Shown: positions 38,967-48,606, counted from the first letter of the stretch. The stretch: DNA of 64,000 bases from Micromonospora halotolerans (GCF_032108445.1 NZ_CP134876.1:744001-808000); one strand, 5' to 3'. Notes: generated by a model from the sequence alone, not told the origin. Translations and numbers: made by a program.

Positions 38967-41825
38967 TCAGCTGCAGCCGCTGGTGGAGCCGCAGCCCTCG
39001 CAGACGTAGCAGCTGCCGGCCGGCCGCATCTTCGTGCCGCAGGTGAAGCAGAGCGGCGCGTCCGCGGCCTTGCCGATCACGGCCTCCAGCAGTTCGGTGC
39101 TGGAGCCCACCGACGGCGCCGGCTTGGCGGCGGCGACGTCCGCGACCTCCTGCTTCGGCTGGGCGACCGCCTTCGGCTCGGGCGCTTCGACCGGGGCGGA
39201 GGCGGCCATCGCGGTGAGGTCCGCACCGCTCGCCTCCGCCTCCGCCTCGGCCGCGAGCTGGGCGGCCCGCTCCTTGGCCGTGAAGATGCCCAGCTCCGCG
39301 CGGCGCTCGTACGGCAGGAAGTCCAGGGCCAGGCGACGGAAGATGTAGTCCATCACCGAGGCCGCCATCCGCACGTCCGGGTCGTCGGTCATGCCGGCCG
39401 GCTCGAAGCGCATGTTGGTGAACTTGCTGACGTACGTCTCCAGCGGGACGCCGTACTGGAGACCGATGGAGATGGCCACCGAGAAGGCGTCCATCACGCC
39501 GGCCAGGGTCGAGCCCTGCTTCGACATCTTGAGGAAGACCTCACCGAGGCCGTCGTCCGGGTACGACGAGGCGGTGAGGTAGCCCTCGGCGCCGCCGACC
39601 GAGAAGGAGATGGTCTCCGACGGGCGCTTCTTCGGCAGCCGCTTGCGCACCGGCCGGTACTCGACGACCTTCTCCACGACCTTCTCGACCGCGGCGGCCG
39701 GAGGCTGGGTCTCGGCGGCGGTCTTGTTCGACTTGGCCACCGAGAGCGGCTGGCCGACCTTGCAGTTGTCCCGGTAGATCGCCAGCGCCTTGAGGCCGAG
39801 CTTCCAGCCCTCGAAGTAGATCTTCTCGACGTCCTCGACGGTGGCCTGCTCCGGCATGTTGACCGTCTTGGAGATGGCGCCGGAGACGAACGGCTGGATC
39901 GCCGCCATCATCCGCACGTGGCCCATCGGGGCGATCGACCGCTCACCCATGGCGCAGTCGAAGACCGGGTAGTGCTCCGGCTTGAGACCCGGGGCGTCCA
40001 CCACGTGTCCGTGGTCGGCGATGTGCTCGATGATCGCCTCGACCTGCTCCTCGGGGTAGCCGAGGCTGCGCAGCGCGCGCGGCACGGTCTGGTTGACGAT
40101 CTGCATCGAGCCGCCGCCGACCAGCTTCTTGAACTTGACCAGCGCCAGGTCCGGCTCCACGCCGGTGGTGTCGCAGTCCATCATGAAGCCGATGGTGCCG
40201 GTCGGCGCGAGGACGCTGGCCTGCGAGTTACGCCAGCCGTTCTTGTCGCCGATCTTGTTGCCCAGCGTCCACTGCCTGGTCGCCTCGCGGACGATCGCGG
40301 TGGCCACCGTGCCGGTCGGCTTGATCTCGTCGTTGGCGGCGGCGTGCTTGCGCATGACCCGCTTGTGCGGCTCGGCGTTGCGGGCGTAGCCGTCGTACGG
40401 GCCAACGACGCCGGCCAGCTCCGCGGAGCGGCGGTAGGCGGTGCCGGTCATCAGCGAGGTGATCGCCGCGGCGACCTCCCGGCCCTGCTCCGAGTCGTAC
40501 GGCAGGCCGGAGGCCATCAGCAGCGCGCCCAGGTTGGCGTAGCCGATGCCGAGCTGCCGGTAGGCGCGGCTGGTCTCACCGATCTTCTCGGTCGGGAAGT
40601 CGGCGAAGCAGATCGAGATGTCCATCGCGGTGATGACGAACTCGACCGACTTGACGAACTTCTCCACCTCGAAGCCGCCGTCGGCGCGCATGAACTTCAT
40701 GAGGTTCAGCGAGGCCAGGTTGCACGAGGAGTTGTCCAGGTGCAGGTACTCCGAGCACGGGTTCGACGCGGTGATCCGCCCGGTCTCCGGGCAGGTGTGC
40801 CAGTCGTTGATGGTGTCGTCGTACTGCAGGCCGGGGTCGGCGCACTCCCAGGCCGCCTGGGAGATGCTGCGGAACAGCTTCTTGGCGTCGATCGTCTCGA
40901 TGACCTGGCCGTCGAGCCGGCCGCGCAGGTCGAAGCCGCCGCCGTTCTGCACCGCGGTCATGAACTCGTCCGAGACCCGGACCGAGTTGTTGGCGTTCTG
41001 GTACTGCACGCTGACGATGTCGGCGCCGCCCAGGTCCATGTCGAAGCCGGCGTCCCGCAGCGCGCGGATCTTGTCCTCCTCGCGCGCCTTGGTGACCACG
41101 AACTCCTGGATGTCCGGGTGGTCCACGTCGAGGATGACCATCTTGGCCGCCCGCCGGGTGGCGCCGCCGGACTTGATGGTGCCGGCGGAGGCGTCCGCGC
41201 CGCGCATGAAGCTGACCGGGCCGGAGGCGTTGCCGCCGGAGGAGAGCAGCTCCCGGGAGGAGCGGATCCGGGACAGGTTGACGCCGGAGCCGGAGCCACC
41301 CTTGAAGATCAGCCCCTCCTCCTTGTACCAGTCGAGGATCGAGTCCATCGAGTCGTCGACGGCCAGGATGAAGCAGGCGCTGACCTGCTGCGGCGACGGC
41401 GTGCCGACGTTGAACCAGACCGGCGAGTTGAAGCTGAACACCTGGTGCAGCAGCATCCAGGTCAGCTCGTGCGCGAACACCTCGGCGTCGGCCGGGGTGG
41501 CGAAGTAGCCGTACTCCTCACCGGCGGTGCGGTAGGTGCCGACCACCCGGTCGATGAGCTGCTTGAGCGACCACTCCCGCTCCGGGGTCCCCACCGCGCC
41601 CCGGAAGTACTTGGTGGTCACGATGTTGGCCGCGTTGACCGACCAGGACTCGGGGAACTCCACCCCGCGCTGCTCGAAGTTGATCGAACCGTCCCGCCAG
41701 TTCGTCATGACGACGTCGCGGCGCTCCCAGGTGACCTCGTCGTAGGGATGCACCCCCTCGGTCGTCCAGACGCGCTCGATCTTCAGCCCGGCCCCGGCCT
41801 TGTTCCGTGACTTGCTGGTCGTCAC
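38967..41825 (-). CDS. nrdJ: vitamin B12-dependent (class II) ribonucleoside-diphosphate reductase
   Basis: A 952-residue adenosylcobalamin-dependent reductase that makes deoxyribonucleotides with or without oxygen. Visible motifs: FNSPVWFNVG, SACFILAVDDSMDSIL, the effector and substrate loop FKGGSGSGVNLSRIR, the active-site NPCSEYLHLDNSSCNLASLN, and PTGTIGFMMDCDTTG. The tail ends CFTCGTKMRPAGSCYVCEGC with further cysteines, the zinc-binding C-terminus. GTG 41825 starts TTSKSRNKAGAGLK, with AGGGGGG upstream; a GTG at 41858 adds 11 residues. It follows nrdR by 67 bases and is presumably under NrdR control. Confidence 0.96.
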   Translation of the reverse strand: MTTSKSRNKAGAGLKIERVWTTEGVHPYDEVTWERRDVVMTNWRDGSINFEQRGVEFPESWSVNAANIVTTKYFRGAVGTPEREWSLKQLIDRVVGTYRTAGEEYGYFATPADAEVFAHELTWMLLHQVFSFNSPVWFNVGTPSPQQVSACFILAVDDSMDSILDWYKEEGLIFKGGSGSGVNLSRIRSSRELLSSGGNASGPVSFMRGADASAGTIKSGGATRRAAKMVILDVDHPDIQEFVVTKAREEDKIRALRDAGFDMDLGGADIVSVQYQNANNSVRVSDEFMTAVQNGGGFDLRGRLDGQVIETIDAKKLFRSISQAAWECADPGLQYDDTINDWHTCPETGRITASNPCSEYLHLDNSSCNLASLNLMKFMRADGGFEVEKFVKSVEFVITAMDISICFADFPTEKIGETSRAYRQLGIGYANLGALLMASGLPYDSEQGREVAAAITSLMTGTAYRRSAELAGVVGPYDGYARNAEPHKRVMRKHAAANDEIKPTGTVATAIVREATRQWTLGNKIGDKNGWRNSQASVLAPTGTIGFMMDCDTTGVEPDLALVKFKKLVGGGSMQIVNQTVPRALRSLGYPEEQVEAIIEHIADHGHVVDAPGLKPEHYPVFDCAMGERSIAPMGHVRMMAAIQPFVSGAISKTVNMPEQATVEDVEKIYFEGWKLGLKALAIYRDNCKVGQPLSVAKSNKTAAETQPPAAAVEKVVEKVVEYRPVRKRLPKKRPSETISFSVGGAEGYLTASSYPDDGLGEVFLKMSKQGSTLAGVMDAFSVAISIGLQYGVPLETYVSKFTNMRFEPAGMTDDPDVRMAASVMDYIFRRLALDFLPYERRAELGIFTAKERAAQLAAEAEAEASGADLTAMAASAPVEAPEPKAVAQPKQEVADVAAAKPAPSVGSSTELLEAVIGKAADAPLCFTCGTKMRPAGSCYVCEGCGSTSGCS

Positions 41826-41892
41826 GCCCTCGCCCCCCTCGTCAGCGCGGTCACCCACCGCGCATCGTCAAACTGTCAGAAATCCGTGAAAC

Positions 41893-42369
41893 TCAACTGG
41901 TCGCGCCGGCGCCCTCGCGGGCACGCGCGGCGGCCCGCAACGTCTCGATCTCGCGCTCGAAGTCGGCGAGCGAGTCGAAGGAGCGGTAGACGCTCGCGAA
42001 CCGCAGGTAGGCCACCTCGTCGAGGTCGCGCAGCGGCCCGAGGATGGCCAGCCCGACCTCGTGGCTGGGGATCTCGGCGGCCCCCTTGGCCCGGACGGTC
42101 TCCTCGACCTTCTGCGCGAGCAGCGCGATGGAGTCGTCGTCGACCGGCCGGCCCTGGCACGCCTTGCGCACCCCGCCGATGATCTTGGTGCGGCTGAACG
42201 GCTCGGTCACCCCGCTGCGCTTGACCACCGCGAGCACCGCCTCCTCGACGGTGGTGAACCGCTTGCCGCACTCCGGGCAGGACCGCCGCCGTCGGATGAG
42301 CTGGCCGTCGTCGGCCTCCCGCGAGTCGACCACCCGGGAGTCGGCGTGCCGGCAGTACGGACACCGCAT
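41893..42369 (-). CDS. nrdR: transcriptional repressor of ribonucleotide reductase genes
   Basis: A 158-residue repressor with an N-terminal zinc ribbon (Cys3, Cys6, Cys31, Cys34 in MRCPYCRH and CPECGKRF) and an ATP-cone domain at about 49-139 that senses ATP/dATP. It represses reductase operons when dATP is high. The ATG has an excellent GGAGGT site. It is the first gene of nrdR-nrdJ, transcribed away from lexA. Confidence 0.97.
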   Translation of the reverse strand: MRCPYCRHADSRVVDSREADDGQLIRRRRSCPECGKRFTTVEEAVLAVVKRSGVTEPFSRTKIIGGVRKACQGRPVDDDSIALLAQKVEETVRAKGAAEIPSHEVGLAILGPLRDLDEVAYLRFASVYRSFDSLADFEREIETLRAAARAREGAGATS

Positions 42370-42522
42370 CGCCTTACCTCCTTCATCGACCGCGGCCCGC
42401 CGCCCGCCTCCGGGCACGCGTCACCACGGCGGCACCATCTCTCGATGGCCGCCGCCGGGTCGGCGGTGCAGGAGTGCGGTCGGTAACCGGACCCAACCTG
42501 TAGGCGACTTACGCCCATGTAA

Positions 42523-42538
42523 CCACAACATCTAGGGG
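42523..42538. promoter_or_regulatory. possible NrdR box
   Basis: CCACAACATCTAGGGG resembles the 16-bp NrdR operator core (C-A/T-A-x-AT-x-T-A/T-G) and lies about 155 bases before the nrdR start. NrdR operators usually occur as a pair; the second copy is not obvious. Confidence 0.35.
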
Positions 42539-42683
42539 TCGACCGTATGCCGTCGCACTAGCGAGGTCAAGTTGAGCGGCGTGTCCGGCGAGTCGCCAGA
42601 ATCACGCACCCGTGCCACCCCGTCCCCGGCGCACCGAGGAGCCCAACGGCCGGCGGCCGCCGGGGTCACGGGGCGCCGGGATA

Positions 42684-42695
42684 GAACATTCGTTC
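42684..42695. promoter_or_regulatory. SOS box 1 upstream of lexA
   Basis: GAACATTCGTTC, flanked by A and G, matches the actinobacterial LexA operator GAAC-N4-GTTC exactly. It lies 219 bases before the lexA start. Confidence 0.8.
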
Positions 42696-42717
42696 GACAG
42701 CGACGTACCATTTATCA

Positions 42718-42729
42718 GAACAGGCGTTC
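42718..42729. promoter_or_regulatory. SOS box 2 upstream of lexA
   Basis: GAACAGGCGTTC is a second exact GAAC-N4-GTTC match, 34 bp from the first (about three helical turns), allowing cooperative binding of two LexA dimers on one face. Confidence 0.75.
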
Positions 42730-42913
42730 GGAAATCCAGGATTTTGGCACGACACGCCGACAACAGGTCGTACAGATGTTTGAAAATGGCCGATCTCACC
42801 TATACGGTCAACAACGACCGGGCGCGGCGGATTGCGGCGGGCCGGTCGACAGCACCACCTGAGCACGCACCACGAGCCGACGAGGCACCCAGCGCCGACC
42901 AGGGAGGACGGAC

Positions 42914-43696
42914 GTGACCGAGGACCGGGCCAGCCGGCAGAAGAACCCGCAGCCGATCGACGGGGCGGGTCCGCCGGCGACCCGCCGACCCCGCACCGCG
43001 CGCACCCGGGCGGCCCAGTCCGCCGTGCGTCCGGTCACCCCGGTGGTCAGCAGCTTCCCCGATCCGACGACGGTCGACCTCACCGCTCGGCAGCGCCGGA
43101 TCCTGGAGTTCATCCGCACGTGGGTCGAGCGCCACGGCTACCCGCCGAGCGTGCGCGAGATCGGCGAGGCCGTCGGCCTGGTCTCCCCGTCGAGCGTCGC
43201 CTACCAGCTCAAGGAGCTGGAAAAGAAGGGCTTCCTGCGCCGCGACCCCAACCGGCCGCGCGCCGTGGACGTCCGGGCGCCCGGCGACGTCGACGACGAG
43301 GCGGCCCGCGCCCAGCGCCCCACCCCCGCCTACGTGCCGATGCTGGGTCGGATCGCCGCCGGTGGCCCGATCCTCGCCGAGCAGGCGGTGGAGGACATCT
43401 TCCCCCTCCCCCGCGAGCTGGTCGGTGAGGGCGAGGTCTTCATGCTCCAGGTCAAGGGCGACTCGATGCTCGACGCGGCGATCTGCGACGGCGACTGGGT
43501 GGTGGTCCGGCAGCAGCCGACCGCCGAGGTGGGCGACATCGTGGCGGCCATGCTCGACGGCGAGGCGACCGTGAAGACCTACCGGCGGCGCGACGGGCAC
43601 GTCTGGCTGATGCCGCAGAACCCGGCCTTCGACCCGATCCCCGGCGACGACGCCACCATCATGGGGCGCGTGGTCGCCGTGCTCCGCCGCATCTGA
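42914..43696 (+). CDS. lexA: SOS response repressor and self-cleaving peptidase LexA
   Basis: A 260-residue repressor of DNA-damage genes. The winged helix-turn-helix (residues 57-115) includes [20 protein letters not shown]. The autocleavage bond is Ala149-Gly150 in RIAAGGPI, and the catalytic dyad is Ser184 (GDSMLDA) and Lys221 (ATVKTY). The first 50 residues are a basic, disordered extension common in actinobacteria. GTG 42914 follows AGGGAGGACGG. Two SOS boxes upstream indicate autoregulation. Confidence 0.97.
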   Translation: MTEDRASRQKNPQPIDGAGPPATRRPRTARTRAAQSAVRPVTPVVSSFPDPTTVDLTARQRRILEFIRTWVERHGYPPSVREIGEAVGLVSPSSVAYQLKELEKKGFLRRDPNRPRAVDVRAPGDVDDEAARAQRPTPAYVPMLGRIAAGGPILAEQAVEDIFPLPRELVGEGEVFMLQVKGDSMLDAAICDGDWVVVRQQPTAEVGDIVAAMLDGEATVKTYRRRDGHVWLMPQNPAFDPIPGDDATIMGRVVAVLRRI

Positions 43697-43702
43697 GACG
43701 AC

Positions 43703-43739
43703 GAAAACGGGGGGTGACCGTTGGTCACCCCCCGTTTTC
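43703..43739. terminator. bidirectional terminator after lexA
   Basis: GAAAACGGGGGGTGACC pairs perfectly over 17 bp with GGTCACCCCCCGTTTTC around a 3-base loop. The A/T ends give T-runs in both directions. Convergent stops lie at 43696 and 43746. Confidence 0.85.
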
Positions 43740-43745
43740 CTGCGC

Positions 43746-45341
43746 TCAGTAGCGGTCGCCCCGGAACTCCCGGCCACCGCCGGGGACCTGGCCGTACTGC
43801 TGGCCACCGCCGCCGTAGCGGCCGTCACGCGGGTCCCGGCGGTCGGGCTCGCGGCGCGGCGGCTCGGCCCGACCCGGGCCGTAACCTCCGCCCCCACCGG
43901 GCCGGCCGCCGCCGTAGCCGCCGCCACCCGGGGAGCCGCCGTAGACCCCGCCACCCGGCGGGCGGCCACCGCCCTGGGGACCGCCACCGCCCGATGGGCC
44001 GCCGCCGTAGACCGCGCCACCACGGCCACCACCCTGCGGACGGCCACCGCCGTAGACCCCGCCGCCCGGCCGCCCGCCGTTCACCGGGGCGCCGCCGTAG
44101 ACCCCGCCCGGGCCGCCACCGCCGCCGTAGACCCCGCCCTGCGGCGGGGCGTCGGGCCGGTTGCCCGGCGGATAGGCGGAGTTGCCCGGGAAATCGTCGC
44201 CGCGCTCGTCGGTCGGCTCGGCGGGTGCCGGCTTGCGCCGGGCCCGGAGGATGCCGAAGATGCCCGCGCCGACCATGAGCGCGCCGAGCACGCCGACCGC
44301 CGCGATGAGGTACGTGATCTCGTCGAGGCTGAGCCCTTCGATCCAGGACTTCTGCGCGGCCGGCTTGGTGTCGGTCTTACCGGCGTTGGGCAGCGCCTCG
44401 ACGCCGGTGGTGGCCGGCGTGTAGCTGAGGATGTCGATCGGGTCCGTGGCGTCGAGCAGGCCGCCGTCGGAGACGGTGAGGAAGGATTTGCCGTCCGGCG
44501 TGTAGGAGATGGCCTCGCCGAACGGGTCGGCGAGGGGGGTGACCCGGGGCTTGCCGGTGGTCAGCGCGGCGACGATGTTGCCGCCGGTCACGTCGAACTC
44601 GAAGGCGTCGCCGTACGTGCGCAGCACCACCTTGCTGCCGTCGGGCGAGCGGGCCGCGCCGGTGACCAGCAGGCGGCCGGGGCCGCCCAGCTTGTTCTCG
44701 GTGTTGGTCTTGGGCAGGGTGACCTCGCCGACCTTCTTCATCGGGATCGGCTCGGTGTCCGCAGTGCTCTTCAGCTTGGCCGTCGGCGTGAAGATCTCCG
44801 ACTTGCCGGACAGGTCCTTCGTGATGACCAGCGGCAGGTTGTCGTCGCCGACGAGCAGCGCCTCGGCGTCGTGCGGCTCCTTGCCCGGGTAGGCGAGCCG
44901 GTGCAGCACCGGCTGCTTCGACCCGCTCAGCGGCATGGTCCAGACCGCGACCCGCTCCCGCCGGGTCTTGGCCTCGACGTTGTCACCCGTGTCGGCGATG
45001 AAGAGCGTCTTCCTGTCCGGCCCGACGGCCAGGTCCTCGGTGTCGTAGGGACCGGAGCCCGTGTATCGGACGGGGTTCTCGATCTCGCACTTCGTGTCGA
45101 GGAAGAAGACCCGTTTGCGGCTCTCGTCCTCGGTGCCGTCGTTGATCACGACGTAGCCGGTGCTGGTGGCGACCAGGCCGGACAGCTCCCGGAGCCGCTT
45201 GTCGTCGACGGTGCACTTCTTCTTGGGAGCCGCAGCCAGCACGGGGGCCGCGGCGGGAGCCGCCAGGGCGAGCCCGGCCGGTGCCACGACCGCGCCGACG
45301 AGGCTCAGCGCGATCGTGACCGAGGAGACAGCGTGCCGCAT
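43746..45341 (-). CDS. exported beta-propeller-like protein with membrane anchor and glycine-rich cytoplasmic tail
   Basis: A 531-residue protein. A signal peptide covers residues 1-32 (ending LALAAPAAAP). The exported domain to about residue 325 has repeated strand blocks (VGPDRKTLFIADTGDNV, SPDGSKVVLRTYGDAFEF, YTPDGKSFLTVSDGG), suggesting a WD40/YncE-like propeller. One membrane helix follows (YLIAAVGVLGALMVGAGIFG), then a tail of about 150 residues with many GGGVYGGG units. Function unknown. ATG 45341 is chosen for the signal peptide; a GTG at 45395 is in frame. Confidence 0.75.
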   Translation of the reverse strand: MRHAVSSVTIALSLVGAVVAPAGLALAAPAAAPVLAAAPKKKCTVDDKRLRELSGLVATSTGYVVINDGTEDESRKRVFFLDTKCEIENPVRYTGSGPYDTEDLAVGPDRKTLFIADTGDNVEAKTRRERVAVWTMPLSGSKQPVLHRLAYPGKEPHDAEALLVGDDNLPLVITKDLSGKSEIFTPTAKLKSTADTEPIPMKKVGEVTLPKTNTENKLGGPGRLLVTGAARSPDGSKVVLRTYGDAFEFDVTGGNIVAALTTGKPRVTPLADPFGEAISYTPDGKSFLTVSDGGLLDATDPIDILSYTPATTGVEALPNAGKTDTKPAAQKSWIEGLSLDEITYLIAAVGVLGALMVGAGIFGILRARRKPAPAEPTDERGDDFPGNSAYPPGNRPDAPPQGGVYGGGGGPGGVYGGAPVNGGRPGGGVYGGGRPQGGGRGGAVYGGGPSGGGGPQGGGRPPGGGVYGGSPGGGGYGGGRPGGGGGYGPGRAEPPRREPDRRDPRDGRYGGGGQQYGQVPGGGREFRGDRY

Positions 45342-45391
45342 GGCGCCAAGTGTCGCACGGCCCGCGTTTCCGGCGGGTGACGCCGGACGGC

Positions 45392-46906
45392 TCACCGCCC
45401 GGCGGCCACCGGCTCGTCGCTGGTGAGCCGGTCTCCAGCCCGGTACGGCACGAGCTCGGCGGCCAGCGCCTCGCCCACCCGGACGTGCAGCAGCGTGCCC
45501 TCGGGCAGGTGCGCGGTGCTGAGCACCTCGCCCTGCCGGTGCACCCGGGCCACCAGGTCGCCCCGGTCGTACGGGAGCACCGCCCGGACCTCGACGGCCG
45601 GCCGCGGGAGCCGCTGCTCGACGGCCTCGCGCAGCCCGTCGAGCCCGCGCCCGCTGTGCGCGGAGACGAGGACCGCCTCCGGCCAGAGCCGCTTGAGGCG
45701 CAGCAGCGTCTCCTCGTCGGCGGCGTCGACCTTGTTGACCACCAGCAGCTCGGGCAGCCGGTCGGCGCCCACCTCGGCGAGCACCTCGCGGACCGCCCGG
45801 ACCTGCTCCTCCGGGTCCGGGTGGGTGCCGTCGACCACGTGCACCACCAGGTCGGCGTCGGCGACCTCCTCCAGCGTCGAGCGGAACGCCTCGACGATCT
45901 GGTGCGGAAGGTGCCGGACGAACCCGACCGTGTCGGAGAGGGTGTAGAGCCGGCCGTCGGAGGCCGTGGCCCGGCGGGTGGTCGGGTCCAGGGTGGCGAA
46001 CAGCGCGTTCTCCACCAGCACGCCCGCCCCGGTGAGGCGGTTGAGCAGGCTGGACTTGCCGGCGTTGGTGTAGCCGGCGATGGCCACCGCGGGCACCGCG
46101 TTGCGGGAGCGGCGGGCACGCTTGGTCTGCCGTACCGTCGTCATGCCCTTGATCTCGCGGCGCAGCCGCGCGATGCGGTGCCGGATCCGGCGCCGGTCGG
46201 TCTCGAGCTTGGTCTCACCCGGACCGCGCAGGCCCACGCCGCCGCCGGCGCCGCCGCCGCGACCGCTACCACCGGTCTGCCGGGAGAGGGTCTCACCCCA
46301 ACCGCGCAGTCTCGGCAGCAGGTATTCGAGCTGGGCCAGCTCGACCTGCGCCTTACCCTCGCGGCTCTTGGCGTGCTGGGCGAAGATGTCGAGGATCAGG
46401 GCGGTGCGGTCGACCACCTTGACCTTGGTGCGCTGCTCCAGGTTGCGCAGCTGCGACGGGGACAGCTCACCGTCGCAGATGACCGTGTCGGCACCGGTGG
46501 CGAGCACCACCGCGCTCAGGTCGTCGACCTTGCCCCGACCGATGTAGGTCGCCGGGTCGGGCCGGTTGCGCCGCTGGATCAGCCCCTCGAGCACCTGCGA
46601 GCCGGCCGTCTCGGCCAGCGCCGCCAGCTCGGTGAGGCTGTTGTCGGCGTCGGCCTGGGTCCCCTCGGTCCAGACGCCCACGAGGACGACCCGCTCCAGC
46701 CGCAGCTGGCGGTATTCGACCTCGGTGATGTCGCTGAGTTCGGTGGAGAGGCCGGGGACCCGCCGCAGCGCCTGCCGCTCCGACAGCTCGAACTCGCCGG
46801 TGGTGGCGTCGAGCTCGTCGTCCTCGTAGGGAAGGAAGGTCTCCTGGTCTCGCAAACCGCGACTCCTGTCCGTTATGTCTCTTGCCGGGGCATTTCCGGT
46901 GTGCAT
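45392..46906 (-). CDS. hflX: ribosome-associated GTPase HflX
   Basis: A 504-residue GTPase that binds the 50S subunit and splits stalled ribosomes. The N-terminal HflX domain has RPDPATYIGRGKVDDL and DGELSPSQLRNLEQR; a glycine-rich linker and GPGETKLETDRRRIR precede the G domain, with G1 GYTNAGKSSLLNRL, G3 DTVGFVRHLP and G4 NKVDAAD. ATG 46906 has AGGA 5 bases upstream; ATGs or GTGs up to 46939 are alternatives. The gene is divergent from the malic enzyme gene. Confidence 0.95.
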   Translation of the reverse strand: MHTGNAPARDITDRSRGLRDQETFLPYEDDELDATTGEFELSERQALRRVPGLSTELSDITEVEYRQLRLERVVLVGVWTEGTQADADNSLTELAALAETAGSQVLEGLIQRRNRPDPATYIGRGKVDDLSAVVLATGADTVICDGELSPSQLRNLEQRTKVKVVDRTALILDIFAQHAKSREGKAQVELAQLEYLLPRLRGWGETLSRQTGGSGRGGGAGGGVGLRGPGETKLETDRRRIRHRIARLRREIKGMTTVRQTKRARRSRNAVPAVAIAGYTNAGKSSLLNRLTGAGVLVENALFATLDPTTRRATASDGRLYTLSDTVGFVRHLPHQIVEAFRSTLEEVADADLVVHVVDGTHPDPEEQVRAVREVLAEVGADRLPELLVVNKVDAADEETLLRLKRLWPEAVLVSAHSGRGLDGLREAVEQRLPRPAVEVRAVLPYDRGDLVARVHRQGEVLSTAHLPEGTLLHVRVGEALAAELVPYRAGDRLTSDEPVAAGR

Positions 46907-47051
46907 GAGCATCCTGACATGTACCAACGTCCGACGCACCCGCTATATGCCCGTGACCCTACTAACCGGTAGCGGGGTCGGATGCCGGCCGACCTGGGCG
47001 GGCGAGTAGAAATGCCAGGCGAGCCGCTCAGCGTCGACGGAGGAGTAATTC

Positions 47052-48524
47052 GTGGCCAACACCCGACTGCCGAGTGCCGGATTCTCGATCACGATCCGGA
47101 TCGCGGTACCCGCGGACGCCTCCTCCATCGGGCGGCTGACCACCGCGGCGGGCGAGGCCGGCGCCATCGTCACCGCGCTGGACGTGGTCGACTCCGACCC
47201 GACGAACGTGATCGTCGACCTCACCTGCGACACCGCCGACGCCGGCCACGCCGACCAGGTGGTCGACGCGCTGACCGCGCTCGACGGGGTGGACGTCCGC
47301 AAGGTCTCCGACCGGACGTTCCTGCTCCACCTGGGCGGCAAGATCGAGGTCAACTCGAAGGTCGCGCTGCGCAACCGGGACGAGCTGTCCCGCGCGTACA
47401 CGCCGGGGGTGGCCCGGGTCTGCATGGCGATCGCCGAGAACCCGGCCGACGCCCGCCGGCTGACCATCAAGCGCAACACCGTCGCCGTGGTCAGCGACGG
47501 CTCGGCCGTGCTCGGCCTGGGCAACCTCGGCCCGGCCGCCTCGCTGCCGGTGATGGAGGGCAAGGCGGCGCTGTTCAAGCGCTTCGGCGGGGTGGACGCC
47601 TGGCCGGTGGTGCTGGACACCCAGGACACCGACGAGATCGTGCAGATCGTCAAGGCGATCGCGCCCGCGTACGGGGGCATCAACCTGGAGGACATCGCCG
47701 CGCCGCGCTGCTTCGAGATCGAGGCCCGGCTGCGCGAGGCGCTGGACATCCCGGTCTTCCACGACGACCAGCACGGGACCGCGATCTGCGTGCTGGCCGC
47801 GCTCACCAACGCGCTGCGGGTGGTGGGCAAGAACCTCTCGGACGTCCGCGTCGTCGTCTCCGGCGCCGGCGCGGCCGGCACCGCGATCATGAAGCTGCTG
47901 CTGCGGCAGGGCGTGGGCGACATCATCGCGTACGACCGGCAGGGCGCCCTGCACCGCGACCTGCCCGACCTCAACCCGGCCTGGCGGTGGCTGGCCGAGA
48001 ACACCAACAAGGAGAACTACGCCGGCGACCTGCCCGGCGCGGTCCGGGGCGCGGACGTCTTCATCGGGGTGAGCGCGCCGAACCTGCTCACCGGCGACGA
48101 CATCGCCACCATGGCGAAGGACGCGATCGTCTTCGCGCTGGCCAACCCCGACCCGGAGGTGGACCCGCGGGAGGCCCGCAAGCACGCCGCCGTGGTCGCC
48201 ACCGGCCGGTCCGACCAGCCGAACCAGATCAACAACGTGCTCGCCTTCCCGGGGGTCTTCCGCGGCATGCTCGACGCGCACGCCGAGGAGTTCACCGAGG
48301 AGATGGCGATCGCGGCGGCCCGGGCCATCGCGGACGTGGTCGGCGAGGACAAGATCAACCCGACGGTGATCGTGCCGAGCGTCTTCGACTCGCGGGTCGC
48401 CCCGGCCGTCGCCGCCGCCGTGCGCGCCGCCGCCCAGAACCCGGCCGCGACGCCCCCGCCGGCCGCCGACCCGGGCCCGGCCGACCTCCCGGAGATCGCC
48501 GCCAACGCCAGCGCCACCCCCTGA
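47052..48524 (+). CDS. NAD-dependent malic enzyme with N-terminal ACT domain
   Basis: A 490-residue oxidative decarboxylase converting malate to pyruvate and CO2. The first 80 residues are an ACT-like regulatory domain (ITIRIAVPADASSIGRLTTA). The catalytic core has SRAYTPGVARVCMAI with the catalytic Tyr, GLGNLGPAASLPVMEGKA, the metal-binding FHDDQHGTAI, and the NAD fold VVVSGAGAAGTAIMKLL. The ACT domain suggests control by an unknown small ligand, probably an amino acid. GTG 47052 has GGAGGAG upstream. The C-terminal 25 residues are proline/alanine-rich. Confidence 0.93.
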   Translation: MANTRLPSAGFSITIRIAVPADASSIGRLTTAAGEAGAIVTALDVVDSDPTNVIVDLTCDTADAGHADQVVDALTALDGVDVRKVSDRTFLLHLGGKIEVNSKVALRNRDELSRAYTPGVARVCMAIAENPADARRLTIKRNTVAVVSDGSAVLGLGNLGPAASLPVMEGKAALFKRFGGVDAWPVVLDTQDTDEIVQIVKAIAPAYGGINLEDIAAPRCFEIEARLREALDIPVFHDDQHGTAICVLAALTNALRVVGKNLSDVRVVVSGAGAAGTAIMKLLLRQGVGDIIAYDRQGALHRDLPDLNPAWRWLAENTNKENYAGDLPGAVRGADVFIGVSAPNLLTGDDIATMAKDAIVFALANPDPEVDPREARKHAAVVATGRSDQPNQINNVLAFPGVFRGMLDAHAEEFTEEMAIAAARAIADVVGEDKINPTVIVPSVFDSRVAPAVAAAVRAAAQNPAATPPPAADPGPADLPEIAANASATP

Positions 48525-48535
48525 CGGCGCCTTCC

Positions 48536-48575
48536 GGGTGCATCTGCTGTCGCGCCAGCAACCACAGATGCACCC
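48536..48575. repeat. hairpin repeat with GGGTGCATCTG arms
   Basis: GGGTGCATCTG and CAGATGCACCC form an 11-bp perfect stem just after the malic enzyme stop. It may act as its 3' structure. It is followed within 32 bases by palindrome copy A3. A partial match (GGGTGCATTTG) is seen near 56735. Confidence 0.6.
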
Positions 48576-48606
48576 AAACCCGGGCAGGGGCCAGCGCCTT
48601 CCGGCC

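Larger units (their letters stand above)
42370..42913. other. 544-bp divergent regulatory region between nrdR and lexA
   Basis: Holds two SOS boxes, a possible NrdR box and, for lexA, a possible -35/-10 pair TTGAAA (42780) and TATACG (42801). The 42690-42810 part is noticeably AT-rich. Many actinobacteria carry a LysM-domain division inhibitor gene here, transcribed away from lexA; no such reading frame is seen on either strand. Short frames in the area have no coding character. Confidence 0.6.

Noticed and set aside
42602..42799. 65-codon leftward frame as a degenerate LysM division-inhibitor gene next to lexA
   Set aside because: No LysM pattern, signal peptide or ribosome site; it crosses both SOS boxes.
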